Part shown: positions 55,096 to 62,801 of the stretch, piece by piece
How the letters are laid out: every line of letters begins with the position of its first letter
Numbering within the stretch: the first letter of the stretch is position 1
Notes under the pieces: model-generated
Database searches by the model: none
Told to the model about the DNA's origin: nothing
The model's input: the letters and a program-made list of their open reading frames with translations, nothing else
Source: Bradyrhizobium sp.
GTDB taxonomy: Bacteria; Pseudomonadota; Alphaproteobacteria; Rhizobiales; Beijerinckiaceae
Length of the DNA stretch: 64,000 bases
Direction: 5' to 3'
Assembly: GCA_004799435.1 (NCBI GenBank)
Contig: SSMV01000056.1
Location: forward strand, 26,051 to 90,050
Program-made: the position numbers and the translations under genes

Positions 55096-56031
55096 TCAGT
55101 CCGCCGGCGTCAGCGCATAGAGGCAGGTTTCCATCAGCGGCTCGGCGCGCGGTTTCGTTTCGCTCGACGCCACCATGTCGCTCTTGGCGGCGATCATGTT
55201 TTGCGGAATGAGCTGGATATTGGCGCCGATGCCACGCCCCTGGCCGAGCAGCTTGTCGCGCAGCGCATATTCCTTGCCGAGATCGCGTCGCTCGCCGTCG
55301 CTTGCGGCCAGCGCCGATTTCAAGCGCTCGAGGAAGGGCGCGGTCTGACGCGCCTGGGCGAGCACAATCGTTTCGCCGAGCGGATCAGGCGCGACGGGAA
55401 TGTCGGCGTCGCCGACCGTCGCGAGGTCGCGAATGGCGCCAGGCCGCGTCTCGTCGAAAGCATAGAGCTTCGATTGCAGCAGGCCCGAATGGCCGACGCG
55501 GAAAGTCGCCGCGGCGCCGACCGGCAGGCGGTCGTTGGGCGCAAGCGGCATCGACAACGGCGTCGCGCTCACGCTCGGAAAGGACGGATCGGAGACGGAC
55601 ACTTGCCAGGAGCAGGCGTGCGGGTCGGCGCCCTGGCCGTCGTCGGCGACGACGATCCAGGCGAGCGGCAAGCCGGCCTCGGCATATTGGGGCGCCGCCT
55701 CGGCGAGCGTCTTGGCCTCGACGCGGCCAAGCAGCGGCCGGTCGATCGGCGCGAGCCGCCCGCCCAGTTTGGCGATCGTCGCCTGCGCCTCGGCGCGGGT
55801 CTTGGCGGCGACAATCCAGCGAACGCGGCTGGCGTTGGCGAAGGCGCTCACCCGTTCGGCGAGCGTGGCGACGCTGGCGTCGTCGCTCAGCGTGATCGGC
55901 TCGGCGCGCGCCGGTTGGGCGGCCCCGAGGACGAGCCCCAGCAAGGCGAATGCGAGAGCAGTGAAGGACGATGAGCCCCGGCGCGCGCGATTGGCGGCCG
56001 ACGCGTCAGGACGAGCAAGCGCGTGGGTCAT
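55096..56031 (-). CDS. Secreted protein with DUF4384-like segment, function unknown
   Basis: The 311-residue product has a signal peptide (FALLGLVLGAAQPARA). Residues about 160-245 (NDRLPVGAAATFRVGHSG, LYAFDETRPG, DPLGETIVLA) follow the pattern I know from DUF4384, a domain often attached to or encoded near caspase-like and kinase proteins. The rest is unassigned. Its start lies inside the 3' end of the upstream gene (26-base overlap), so it is translated with it. DUF4384 membership is by eye only. Confidence 0.65.
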   Translation of the reverse strand: MTHALARPDASAANRARRGSSSFTALAFALLGLVLGAAQPARAEPITLSDDASVATLAERVSAFANASRVRWIVAAKTRAEAQATIAKLGGRLAPIDRPLLGRVEAKTLAEAAPQYAEAGLPLAWIVVADDGQGADPHACSWQVSVSDPSFPSVSATPLSMPLAPNDRLPVGAAATFRVGHSGLLQSKLYAFDETRPGAIRDLATVGDADIPVAPDPLGETIVLAQARQTAPFLERLKSALAASDGERRDLGKEYALRDKLLGQGRGIGANIQLIPQNMIAAKSDMVASSETKPRAEPLMETCLYALTPAD

Positions 56032-57346
56032 TGGTCACCTTGAATTGGTAGTTGATTTCCGCGCCGACATGGTCGGCGAGAAAACTTGCAGTCGTGGTCA
56101 GCACCGCCGCGCCGCCGAGCCCGCGCAAAGCCTTGCGCAGATCATCCTGCAGCGTGGTGATTTCGAGCGAAGGATCGCGAGTGGCGACGACGAAGAGCCG
56201 CACCTCGTCTTCGGTTGCTTCGATGGGAATGGCGGCGGTCAATTCGACGCCGTCGCCGCTGCGTGGGCTGGGGTCGAGCGAGCGGAAATGCTCGGCGTCA
56301 AGCAGGACCGGATCGGCCGCGCGCGACACCGAGGCAATGAACAGACGCGGCGGGCGCAGCGCGCTGGCATAGGGCAGCCCATCGCGCGCGCTCACGCGCA
56401 GCAACAGCGTTTCGCCGCCCACCACCAGGGGCTGGCGCTGGTCGTCGAAACAGGGTCCGAGCAATTGCAGCTTATCGGCCGCCGAATCGTAGCGCGCGCG
56501 CTGCGGCGAGGCGTCGTCGACAAGACCGCGCGTCGCCGCAGCCGCAAGCGGCTCGAAGGCGAGCGCGATCGGCGCATTGAGAAGGGCGAGCCAGCCGCCG
56601 ACGACAAGGCCGATCAGGGCGACGGCCGCAACAACGCCGAGTGCGCGCGCCGGCGTGACGATCTCGCGCATCGCGAAGGGGCCAAGCGCCGGCTCGAGCG
56701 CGTCGAGCGTGTCGGCGAAAACGAATTCCAGCGTCGCGCCGGCGCTCTCGGCTTCCTGGCGCAGACGGTCGAGCATCGTCGCTTCCGCCGTCTCGAGCGG
56801 GCGTCCGTCGGTCGCGGTCGCCGGCAGGGCGACGACCATGCTGCGCCCTTCCAGCGCCTGACGATGCTGAACGATATAATCGCCGATCAAGGAGAGTTTG
56901 CCGCGCAAGCCGCCGACCGGTCCGACCGCGACAGCCGGCGCGCCGGGCGTCGTCGGCAAGATGATCTCGCCGGTGGCGAAGACGACGTCGGTTTCGCGGC
57001 CGAAGGCCTGACAGATCGCCGCCAGCGTCAGGCCGAGGCCGGCGGAGCGGGCGTTCTCGTCCGACAGGCGGCCGACCTGCAGATCGGAAATGCGCAGGTT
57101 CCAGGGAATGACGCGGCCGTTGCGATGGGTGAGCCAAAGTCTGGCGCGCCGCGTCGCGACAAAGCGGGTCACCGCCTCGCGCACCGTCTGGCCGATGCCA
57201 TAGAGGCCGAAATCGAACAATTCGGAGATTTGCGGCGCCAGTTTCGCCGGATGAGGCTCGGGTGCGAAATCGCCGGCGATCGCCTCGAACAATTGCGCGC
57301 CTTCGCCATTCGCCCCGACCAGAGGCACGAAGACGCGCGCGGTCAC
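56006..57346 (-). CDS. Membrane-anchored protein with Lon-like (S16) protease domain lacking an ATPase
   Basis: A 446-residue protein. Residues about 80-225 line up with the proteolytic domain of Lon: ENARSAGLGLTLAAI places Ser101 where Lon has its nucleophile in PSAG; VVFATGEIIL matches the MTGEITL strand; VGPVGGLRGKLSLI places Lys150 at the catalytic Lys of GGLKEK; ADTLDALEPALG ends the domain. A single membrane helix follows (about 235-256, ALGVVAAVALIGLVVGGWL), then a C-terminal domain of about 190 residues, probably periplasmic. There is no Walker A motif and no AAA+ module, and length is far below Lon. It overlaps its neighbours on both sides (4 and 26 bases). The S16 assignment is from motif comparison by eye. 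Confidence 0.7.
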   Translation of the reverse strand: MTARVFVPLVGANGEGAQLFEAIAGDFAPEPHPAKLAPQISELFDFGLYGIGQTVREAVTRFVATRRARLWLTHRNGRVIPWNLRISDLQVGRLSDENARSAGLGLTLAAICQAFGRETDVVFATGEIILPTTPGAPAVAVGPVGGLRGKLSLIGDYIVQHRQALEGRSMVVALPATATDGRPLETAEATMLDRLRQEAESAGATLEFVFADTLDALEPALGPFAMREIVTPARALGVVAAVALIGLVVGGWLALLNAPIALAFEPLAAAATRGLVDDASPQRARYDSAADKLQLLGPCFDDQRQPLVVGGETLLLRVSARDGLPYASALRPPRLFIASVSRAADPVLLDAEHFRSLDPSPRSGDGVELTAAIPIEATEDEVRLFVVATRDPSLEITTLQDDLRKALRGLGGAAVLTTTASFLADHVGAEINYQFKVTNDPRACSS

Positions 57347-57783
57347 AGCGCGGAATCCAGCAGTTCGATCTGCAGCGCGGCGAAATCGGCGCGGGTCTGC
57401 GCATCCTGATCGAGCACGATATGCAGGGCGCCGTCGCGGTCGAACACGCCGTCGATGGCGAGCGTCTCGCCGAGCCGCACCCGCACTGCCTTTTGCGCAT
57501 AGGCGCTCAAGCCGGCCGCGCCCTGGGCCTGCAGCGTCAGCACTTTCGCGCCGTCGCTTTCATGCAGCAGGCGGGCGAGCACCAGTCCGTCGCCGCTTGT
57601 CAGGCCGGCGGCGGGGAAGCGCCATTCGGTAAGCCCCTTGGCCGCCAGGGCGGCGAAGGAAGAGAGCGGACGGGCGCGGGTGCGGCCATCGCGCATCTCC
57701 TCGCGGGCGATCGTCGTCTGGGTGGCGACGCGCAGCGTTCGCAAGAAGCGGGCGGCGTCGCGTGGATCGAGGGTTGGGTTCAT
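57343..57783 (-). CDS. Unknown 146-residue protein in the caspase/Lon-like cluster
   Basis: No signal peptide or membrane segment. An Arg-rich helical N-terminus (ARFLRTLRVATQTTIARE) is followed by an alternating pattern suggesting beta strands (LVLARLLHESDGAKVLTLQ, ETLAIDGVFDRDGALHIVLD). I do not recognise a family. It overlaps the Lon-like gene start by four bases (ATGA), so the two are translationally coupled and probably interact in the cytoplasm. Confidence 0.65.
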   Translation of the reverse strand: MNPTLDPRDAARFLRTLRVATQTTIAREEMRDGRTRARPLSSFAALAAKGLTEWRFPAAGLTSGDGLVLARLLHESDGAKVLTLQAQGAAGLSAYAQKAVRVRLGETLAIDGVFDRDGALHIVLDQDAQTRADFAALQIELLDSAL

Positions 57784-57840
57784 ATCGGTCTCCCTGGCGG
57801 AACCCGGGAGCGCCGGGGCCGCAAAGCCGTCCTGCTCGGT

Positions 57841-58968
57841 TTACGGTCTGGTGGTCGCCCCAACGACGAAGCGGGCCGTCCGGGCCGACAGATCCTCCAC
57901 GTAAGCTGCTATTTCGCCATCGAAATCCGCCTTCACCCGGCGGCGCAGAAAGAGATTGTCGCCGAGCGCTTCGGCGAGCGTCCGCCCGGCCATGATCGCG
58001 GCCAGAAGGTCGCGTTCGGGCGGTGCGATCGCGCCGGCGGCAACCGCGGCTTCGAGAAAAGGCGCGGCCTCCTGCTGGGTCATCAGCGGCCCCTCCGCCT
58101 CGTCGGCGATTTCGGCGGCCTGCGTCGCCTCGACCGATTCGAAGGAGACGATGAAGGTTTGATCCTGCCCGGCGACGCGGGTGATAATGGCGCCGCCGAG
58201 CGGCGTGGCGGCGAATTCCGCGCCGCTCTTGCAGCCGGGCACCGGCGCGGCGGCGAAGGCGGCGGCGATCTCCTTGTCGCTCGGCCGCCGGCCCAGGACA
58301 TCGCCCATCTCGGCTTTCAGCGCCTTGAGAAACCCATTGGCCGATTTCAGCGTGTTGACGCCGGCGGCGTCGTCGCCGACCAGCCATTCCTTGGGACAAA
58401 GCCCGAGCCGCAAGGTCTCGGCGTAGGGACGATTGGCGGCGTCGAGGCATTTGAGGATGCGATTGGAGAATTCGAAGAGTTCGCTCGTCTCGCGAAAGCG
58501 TCGCCGCTTGGCCGGGCCGCCGGCCAGCGCCTTCCAGGTCGACAGCGATTCGCCGGTCGCGACCGCGCCCAGCGGGCCGACGGCGCGGGTCGCCACCAGC
58601 GCCGCGAGATTATCGGCCGAAGTCGGCTCGCCGCGCCGCGCCGCGATCGGCCGGTCGAGCACGCGGTCAAAATAGAATTCGGCCGCCTCCTCGGCGCCGT
58701 CAGGCGGCGGATAGGCCCAGACGCCGAGCAACCCGTCGGAATAGCGGCGATTGCCGGTCAGCAAGCGACGCACGCGTTCAAAGAGATGGAAGGGTTTGAC
58801 TAGAACGAACTCTTCGTCGTCGGCCAGCGCGTCATTGCCATTGGCGAGATTGGCCAGGTGGCCGGCGAAATAGGCGACGATGTCGCGCCCCGATTTTGCC
58901 CCAGCGCCCATAATCGCCGTTATCCGCCTGTCGCCGGCGGCCGGGGGGCCGCTCACTTCGCGCGGCAT
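57841..58968 (-). CDS. Unknown 375-residue cytoplasmic protein, first gene of the Lon-like operon
   Basis: A soluble-looking protein with no signal or membrane helix. Features are a helical N-terminus (GRDIVAYFAGHLANLANG), a YPPPDG loop and a helical C-terminus (ALGDNLFLRRRVKADFDGE). Nothing matches a domain I know. The ATG at 58968 gives 375 residues, one at 58911 gives 356; neither has a strong ribosome site. It heads the operon, 57 bases before the next gene, and is divergent from the M19 dipeptidase across about 70 bases where the operon promoter must be. Confidence 0.65.
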   Translation of the reverse strand: MPREVSGPPAAGDRRITAIMGAGAKSGRDIVAYFAGHLANLANGNDALADDEEFVLVKPFHLFERVRRLLTGNRRYSDGLLGVWAYPPPDGAEEAAEFYFDRVLDRPIAARRGEPTSADNLAALVATRAVGPLGAVATGESLSTWKALAGGPAKRRRFRETSELFEFSNRILKCLDAANRPYAETLRLGLCPKEWLVGDDAAGVNTLKSANGFLKALKAEMGDVLGRRPSDKEIAAAFAAAPVPGCKSGAEFAATPLGGAIITRVAGQDQTFIVSFESVEATQAAEIADEAEGPLMTQQEAAPFLEAAVAAGAIAPPERDLLAAIMAGRTLAEALGDNLFLRRRVKADFDGEIAAYVEDLSARTARFVVGATTRP

Positions 58969-59039
58969 TATCAGCCGCAGGGTCGAATTGACAAGCAGGC
59001 GAGGCGGTTAACCAACCCGGCGCTGGCGCACACGGGCGA

Positions 59040-60263
59040 ATGATGATTGCATCGGCGCGCATAAAAAGGGGATTCGCTGCAGCAATGGCGAAAGACGAGA
59101 CGCTGGCTCAAGCTGAAGCCTTGCTGACGCGCGCGCCGCTATTCGACGGCCATAATGATCTCGCCTGGACGATCCGGGTCGACAAGCGGGCGCGTGGCGA
59201 CGTTCGCGCCTATGATCTGACCCGCGTCCATCCCGAGAGCGACACCGACATTCCGCGCCTGCGCCAGGGCAACGTCGGCGCGCAATTCTGGGCCGCCTTT
59301 CAGCCGACCTCGGCGCCGCATCCCGCCCGCACCGCGCTCGAACAGATCGACGTCATCCGCCGCATCGAGGCGACCCATCCCGACGTGTTTCACCCTGCGC
59401 GTTCGGCGGCCGATTTCGCGCGGGCGAAGAAAGCCGGCAAGATCGCTTCCTATATTGTCGTCGAGGGCGGCGTCGGTCTGGAGAATGCGCTCGCCCCCTT
59501 GCGGCTGTGGCATGCGGCGGGCGCGCGCATGCTGATCCCCTGCCATAACGAAACGCTCGACTGGGTCGATTCGGCGACCGACGCGCCGCGCAACGGCGGC
59601 TTCAACGCCTTCGGCCGGGCGGTGATCGGCGAATGCAATCGGCTCGGCATGATCGTCGACGGCGCGCATGTGTCGCATGACGGCATTCGCAAGCTTTTGG
59701 ATGTCAGCGAAGCGCCGATCCTGCTCTCGCATTCCAACGCCTTTTCGCTTTGCAACCATCCACGCAACGCGCCCGACGATGTGTTGCGGCGGCTGAAAGA
59801 CAATGGCGGCGCGGTGCTCGCGACTTTCGTGCCCGGCTTCGTATCGCAGGCTTTACGCAACTGGCTGCGCGGCTCGCTCGACGCCTATGGCAAGGCGCCG
59901 CTGGCGGCCGATCCCAAGGCGCGCATCGCGGCGCTCGAAGCGCGCCAGGGCGCGGCGCCGCGCGCGACGCTTGTCGAGGTCGTCGATCATATCGTCTATT
60001 TGGTCGAGACGGCCGGGATCGACCATGTCGGCATCGGTTCCGATTATTACGGCGGCCCCGAGCCGATCGGTCTGGAGCATGTCGGATGTTTTCCGAAGCT
60101 CTTCGCCGAGCTGATCCGGCGCGGCTTCTCCGAACGCGATCTCGAGAAACTCGCCAATCGCAATGTGCTGCGCGTCATGCGCAAGGTCGAGCAAGTCGGC
60201 GAGATCCTGCGCGAAGCGCGCGAGCCGGCGGTGGGACGGATCGAGGATTACCCCGGCGCCTGA
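59040..60263 (+). CDS. Membrane dipeptidase-like M19 family metallopeptidase
   Basis: The product of 407 residues has LFDGHNDLAWTIR (HxD zinc ligands), YIVVEGG with the bridging Glu, CHNETLDWVDS, GMIVDGAHVSH and ILLSHSNAFSL with metal-site His, and IDHVGIGSDYYGG with the late Asp: the M19 renal-dipeptidase layout. It hydrolyses dipeptides, possibly including D-amino-acid ones from peptidoglycan. No signal peptide is evident, so it is likely cytoplasmic. Start codons at 59040, 59043 and 59085 are all possible. Confidence 0.9.
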   Translation: MMIASARIKRGFAAAMAKDETLAQAEALLTRAPLFDGHNDLAWTIRVDKRARGDVRAYDLTRVHPESDTDIPRLRQGNVGAQFWAAFQPTSAPHPARTALEQIDVIRRIEATHPDVFHPARSAADFARAKKAGKIASYIVVEGGVGLENALAPLRLWHAAGARMLIPCHNETLDWVDSATDAPRNGGFNAFGRAVIGECNRLGMIVDGAHVSHDGIRKLLDVSEAPILLSHSNAFSLCNHPRNAPDDVLRRLKDNGGAVLATFVPGFVSQALRNWLRGSLDAYGKAPLAADPKARIAALEARQGAAPRATLVEVVDHIVYLVETAGIDHVGIGSDYYGGPEPIGLEHVGCFPKLFAELIRRGFSERDLEKLANRNVLRVMRKVEQVGEILREAREPAVGRIEDYPGA

Positions 60264-60267
60264 GGCG

Positions 60268-60870
60268 TCACGCGCGGGGGATCTCGTTCCACAGCGCGAT
60301 GACCGGAACGTCGCGATGATCCGGGTCATAGGCGAGAATGCTCACCGATGCGGTGCGCAGCCAGAAGCGCCCGGCGACGCCAATCGGCAGGCCGATCCAG
60401 CGCACGCCGAGCGAACGGCCGATATGGCCATGGGTGAAGAGCGCGACCGCGCCGCTGAGCCCGCGAAGCTTCTGCAGCAGCCGGTCTGCGCGCACCGCCA
60501 CTTGATCGGGCGTCTCGCCGCCGGGGCAGCCATTGGCGAAAACTTCCCAGCCCGGCTGTCGCGTTTTGATTTCGGTCGAGGTCAGACCCTCATAGTCGCC
60601 ATATAGCCATTCGGCGAGATCGGGCTCGATCTCAGCCCCGCCGCCAAGACCCGCGAGTTCGCAGGTGCGCCGCGCCCGCTGACGCGGGCTCGTCAGCACA
60701 TGGGTGAAGGCGATCCGGCGCAGCATCGGCGCCAGCGCGCGCGCTTCATCTTCGCCACGCGGGGTTAGCGGGATTTCGGAGATGCCGGTGTGCCGGCCCG
60801 ACAATGACCACTCGGTCTCGCCGTGACGAATGATGAAGAGTTGCAACGGCGCATTCGGAGCGTCAGGCAA
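60268..60870 (-). CDS. Histidine phosphatase family protein (phosphoglycerate mutase-like)
   Basis: The 200-residue product has the phosphate-pocket motif FIIRHGETEWSLSGRHTG with the phosphorylated His, LTPRGEDEAR, SPRQRARRTCELAG, EWLYGDYEGLTSTEI with the acid Glu, and ALFTHGHIGRSLGVRW with the second His. It is a phosphatase of the cofactor-dependent PGM superfamily. The substrate is unknown. It converges with the dipeptidase gene four bases away. Confidence 0.88.
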   Translation of the reverse strand: MPDAPNAPLQLFIIRHGETEWSLSGRHTGISEIPLTPRGEDEARALAPMLRRIAFTHVLTSPRQRARRTCELAGLGGGAEIEPDLAEWLYGDYEGLTSTEIKTRQPGWEVFANGCPGGETPDQVAVRADRLLQKLRGLSGAVALFTHGHIGRSLGVRWIGLPIGVAGRFWLRTASVSILAYDPDHRDVPVIALWNEIPRA

Positions 60871-60948
60871 GGCGGCCTCTCAATTGGGCTGCGCAGCCTT
60901 AGAATTGTGGTCCGGTTTGCGCAATGGCGCAGGACCGAATTGGCGAAC

Positions 60949-60978
60949 GGCGCGCGCCCCAAGATTGGAGCGCGCGCC
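60949..60978 (-). terminator. Strong hairpin after the MFS gene
   Basis: Arms GGCGCGCGC (60949-60957) and GCGCGCGCC (60970-60978) pair perfectly; inside, CCAA and TTGG pair after one mismatch, leaving a two-base loop. It lies 24 bases beyond the MFS stop and before the phosphatase start, as a terminator would. There is no T tract, so it may act with Rho or only stabilise the mRNA end. Confidence 0.4.
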
Positions 60979-61002
60979 GCTGTCGGCTGATGCAGGTGGG
61001 GT

Positions 61003-62214
61003 CTATTCGCCTGCGGCGAAGCGGGGCGCATCGCCCGCGCTCGGGCATTGCGTCGCTTCGTCGGCCGGCTTGCGGGCGCCGGTCAGCAGAAGCCAGGCGA
61101 GCGCGAGGATCTCGCTCGCTCCGGCGACCAGACCGAGCGCGTCAAGCGACCAGCGGGCGATGACGCCGGCGCCGAGCGAGGCGCCGATGGCGACGCCGAT
61201 ATAAAGCGCCGAGATGTTGAGCGACAGCGTGATCGGCGCCATCGCCGGGTCGAGGCTGACGAGCCGCGCCTGCTGGACGATCGGGAAGGCCCAGCCGAAC
61301 AGACCCCAAAACCCCAGCCCGATGAAGAGCAGCGCCGCGCCGGCGACGCCGCCAAGCATCGGCCCAAGCGACATCAACGGAAAGGCGGCGATCAGCACGA
61401 TAAAGACGATCAGCAGAAAGCGCTCGCGCGGCCAATGATCGGCCGCAAAGCCGCCGAACTGGCTGCCGGCGAAGCTGACGATTCCGAAGAAGGCGAGCAC
61501 CAAAGCGAGCTTGTCGCCGCCGATGCCGAGCGCCTGTTCAGCCAGCACGCCGAAGAAGGTGTTGATCGCGAAAGGCCCGATGAGCGCGAGCGTCGTCAGC
61601 GTCAGCATCTGCAGCACGGCCGGACGCCGCGCCACCGCGATGCGCTCGCCAAAGCCCGCGGCGCGTACGCCCGGCTGGCTCGGCAACAGGGTGGCGACGC
61701 CAACGGCCGCAAGCGCCGCCAGCACTGCGACGCCGAAGAAGGGTGCGCGCCAACTCGCCAGCGAGGCGAGATAGACGCCGGCCGGCACGCCGACGACGGT
61801 CGCGGCGGTCATGCCGCCATAGATCGTCGCGATGGCGCGGCCGCGATGTTCAGCGGTGAAGAGCGCGGCGGCGAAAGCGACGGCGGCCGGCATGAAGGAG
61901 CCGGCCGTCAGCGCCAGCAGCGCACGGGCCGCCGCCAGGGCTTCGAAGCTCGGCGCGACGGCGGCGAGGAGATTGGCGAGCGCAAAGGCGCCGATGGCGA
62001 AGATCAGCAGCCGCTTGCGCTCGACGCCCGCGGTGGCGACGGCGATCAGCGGCGACCCGAAGGCATAGGCCAGAGCGAAAATCGTCACCAGCGAGCCTGC
62101 GGCCGCGGTGGTGACGTGGAGATCGGACGAGATTTGCGGCAAGACGCCGGAGACCATAAAAGTCTCCGCGCCAATGGCGAAGGCGCCGAGGACGAGGGGA
62201 AGCAGGCGGAGCAT
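61003..62214 (-). CDS. MFS transporter, DHA1 (AraJ/YdhP-like) family
   Basis: The 403-residue polytopic protein has 12 likely membrane segments and the pattern GAFAIGAETFMVSGVLPQI at segment 1, GSPLIAV, and RALLALTAGSFMPAAVAFAA, as in DHA1 exporters of sugars, arabinose-type compounds or drugs. A divergent ArsR-type regulator and two inverted repeats in the shared promoter region suggest it is repressed until a ligand appears. The substrate is unknown. Confidence 0.87.
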   Translation of the reverse strand: MLRLLPLVLGAFAIGAETFMVSGVLPQISSDLHVTTAAAGSLVTIFALAYAFGSPLIAVATAGVERKRLLIFAIGAFALANLLAAVAPSFEALAAARALLALTAGSFMPAAVAFAAALFTAEHRGRAIATIYGGMTAATVVGVPAGVYLASLASWRAPFFGVAVLAALAAVGVATLLPSQPGVRAAGFGERIAVARRPAVLQMLTLTTLALIGPFAINTFFGVLAEQALGIGGDKLALVLAFFGIVSFAGSQFGGFAADHWPRERFLLIVFIVLIAAFPLMSLGPMLGGVAGAALLFIGLGFWGLFGWAFPIVQQARLVSLDPAMAPITLSLNISALYIGVAIGASLGAGVIARWSLDALGLVAGASEILALAWLLLTGARKPADEATQCPSAGDAPRFAAGE

Positions 62215-62231
62215 AGGGACGTCTCCATCAA

Positions 62232-62247
62232 TTCAAGAGGCATTGAA
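62232..62247. promoter_or_regulatory. Candidate ArsR-type operator, proximal to MFS gene
   Basis: TTCAA-GAGGCA-TTGAA: perfect five-base arms with a six-base spacer, 17 bases upstream of the MFS start. It has the same arms and spacer as the site at 62278, with 46 bases between the two centres. Confidence 0.5.
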
Positions 62248-62277
62248 CTGGTGCCTCCGGCGTCCGAAGTCAATGAG

Positions 62278-62293
62278 TTCAATAATTCTTGAA
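62278..62293. promoter_or_regulatory. Candidate ArsR-type operator, second copy
   Basis: TTCAA-TAATTC-TTGAA, extended to six-base arms as GTTCAATAATTCTTGAAC (62277-62294). Same architecture as the copy at 62232. It lies in the AT-rich centre of the divergent promoter region, where the flanking ArsR-type regulator would be expected to bind. Confidence 0.5.
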
Positions 62294-62434
62294 CAAATAA
62301 ATTGGCCTATCACTGTCGATATCCGGCAAGCCATTGATTGAAAAGGGATAAGGTGTAAATTCCACGTCACCATCTGTGAGAATCGCTCGCCCGAGGGGCT
62401 GCACAGGCGCGAATCGTCATCTTATATTCACGCC

Positions 62435-62791
62435 ATGGCCAAGGAGCTGCATCATCCCGACCGGGACCAGATCGACCTGTCCGCCGTGCTTGAGGCGCTG
62501 AGCGAGCCGACGCGGCGCGAGATCGTTTTGCAGTTACTCGAACGCGGCGAGGCGCCGTGCCAGGCCTTCGAGGGCTACGCGCCGAAAACCAACCTCAGCT
62601 ACCATTACGCCCGCCTGCGCGAGGCCGGCGTGACGCGCACCCGCATCGCCGGGCCCTACCGAATGATTTCGGTGCGGATCGACGATCTCGCGGCGCGCTT
62701 TCCCGGCCTGCTCGACGCGATCGTCGCCGCCAAGCCTCCCGGGACGCCCGCAGGCGCGTTGCAACCGCGCGAGACGAGCAGCGTGTCCTAG
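62435..62791 (+). CDS. ArsR-family winged-helix transcriptional regulator
   Basis: The 118-residue protein has the ArsR-type helix-turn-helix: VLEALSEPTRREIVLQLLERG, then YAPKTNLSYHYARLREAGVTRTR. No cysteine pair of the arsenic sensor type is seen, so the signal is probably not arsenite. It is divergent from the MFS transporter and likely represses it and itself. Confidence 0.88.
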   Translation: MAKELHHPDRDQIDLSAVLEALSEPTRREIVLQLLERGEAPCQAFEGYAPKTNLSYHYARLREAGVTRTRIAGPYRMISVRIDDLAARFPGLLDAIVAAKPPGTPAGALQPRETSSVS

Positions 62792-62801
62792 TCGCCGCGC
62801 T

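Noticed and set aside
57262..58803. Plus-strand open frame of 513 codons opposite the unknown genes at 57343 and 57841
   Set aside because: Composition is Arg/Gly-rich and low in hydrophobic pattern, like the other shadow frames. The minus-strand frames overlap like operon genes. I accept some risk here because the true genes are also unrecognised.
61048..62292. Long plus-strand open frame (about 410 codons) opposite the MFS gene
   Set aside because: Very Arg/Glu/Gly-rich product with no motif, exactly antisense to a clear 12-segment transporter. Long shadow frames are expected at this GC content.
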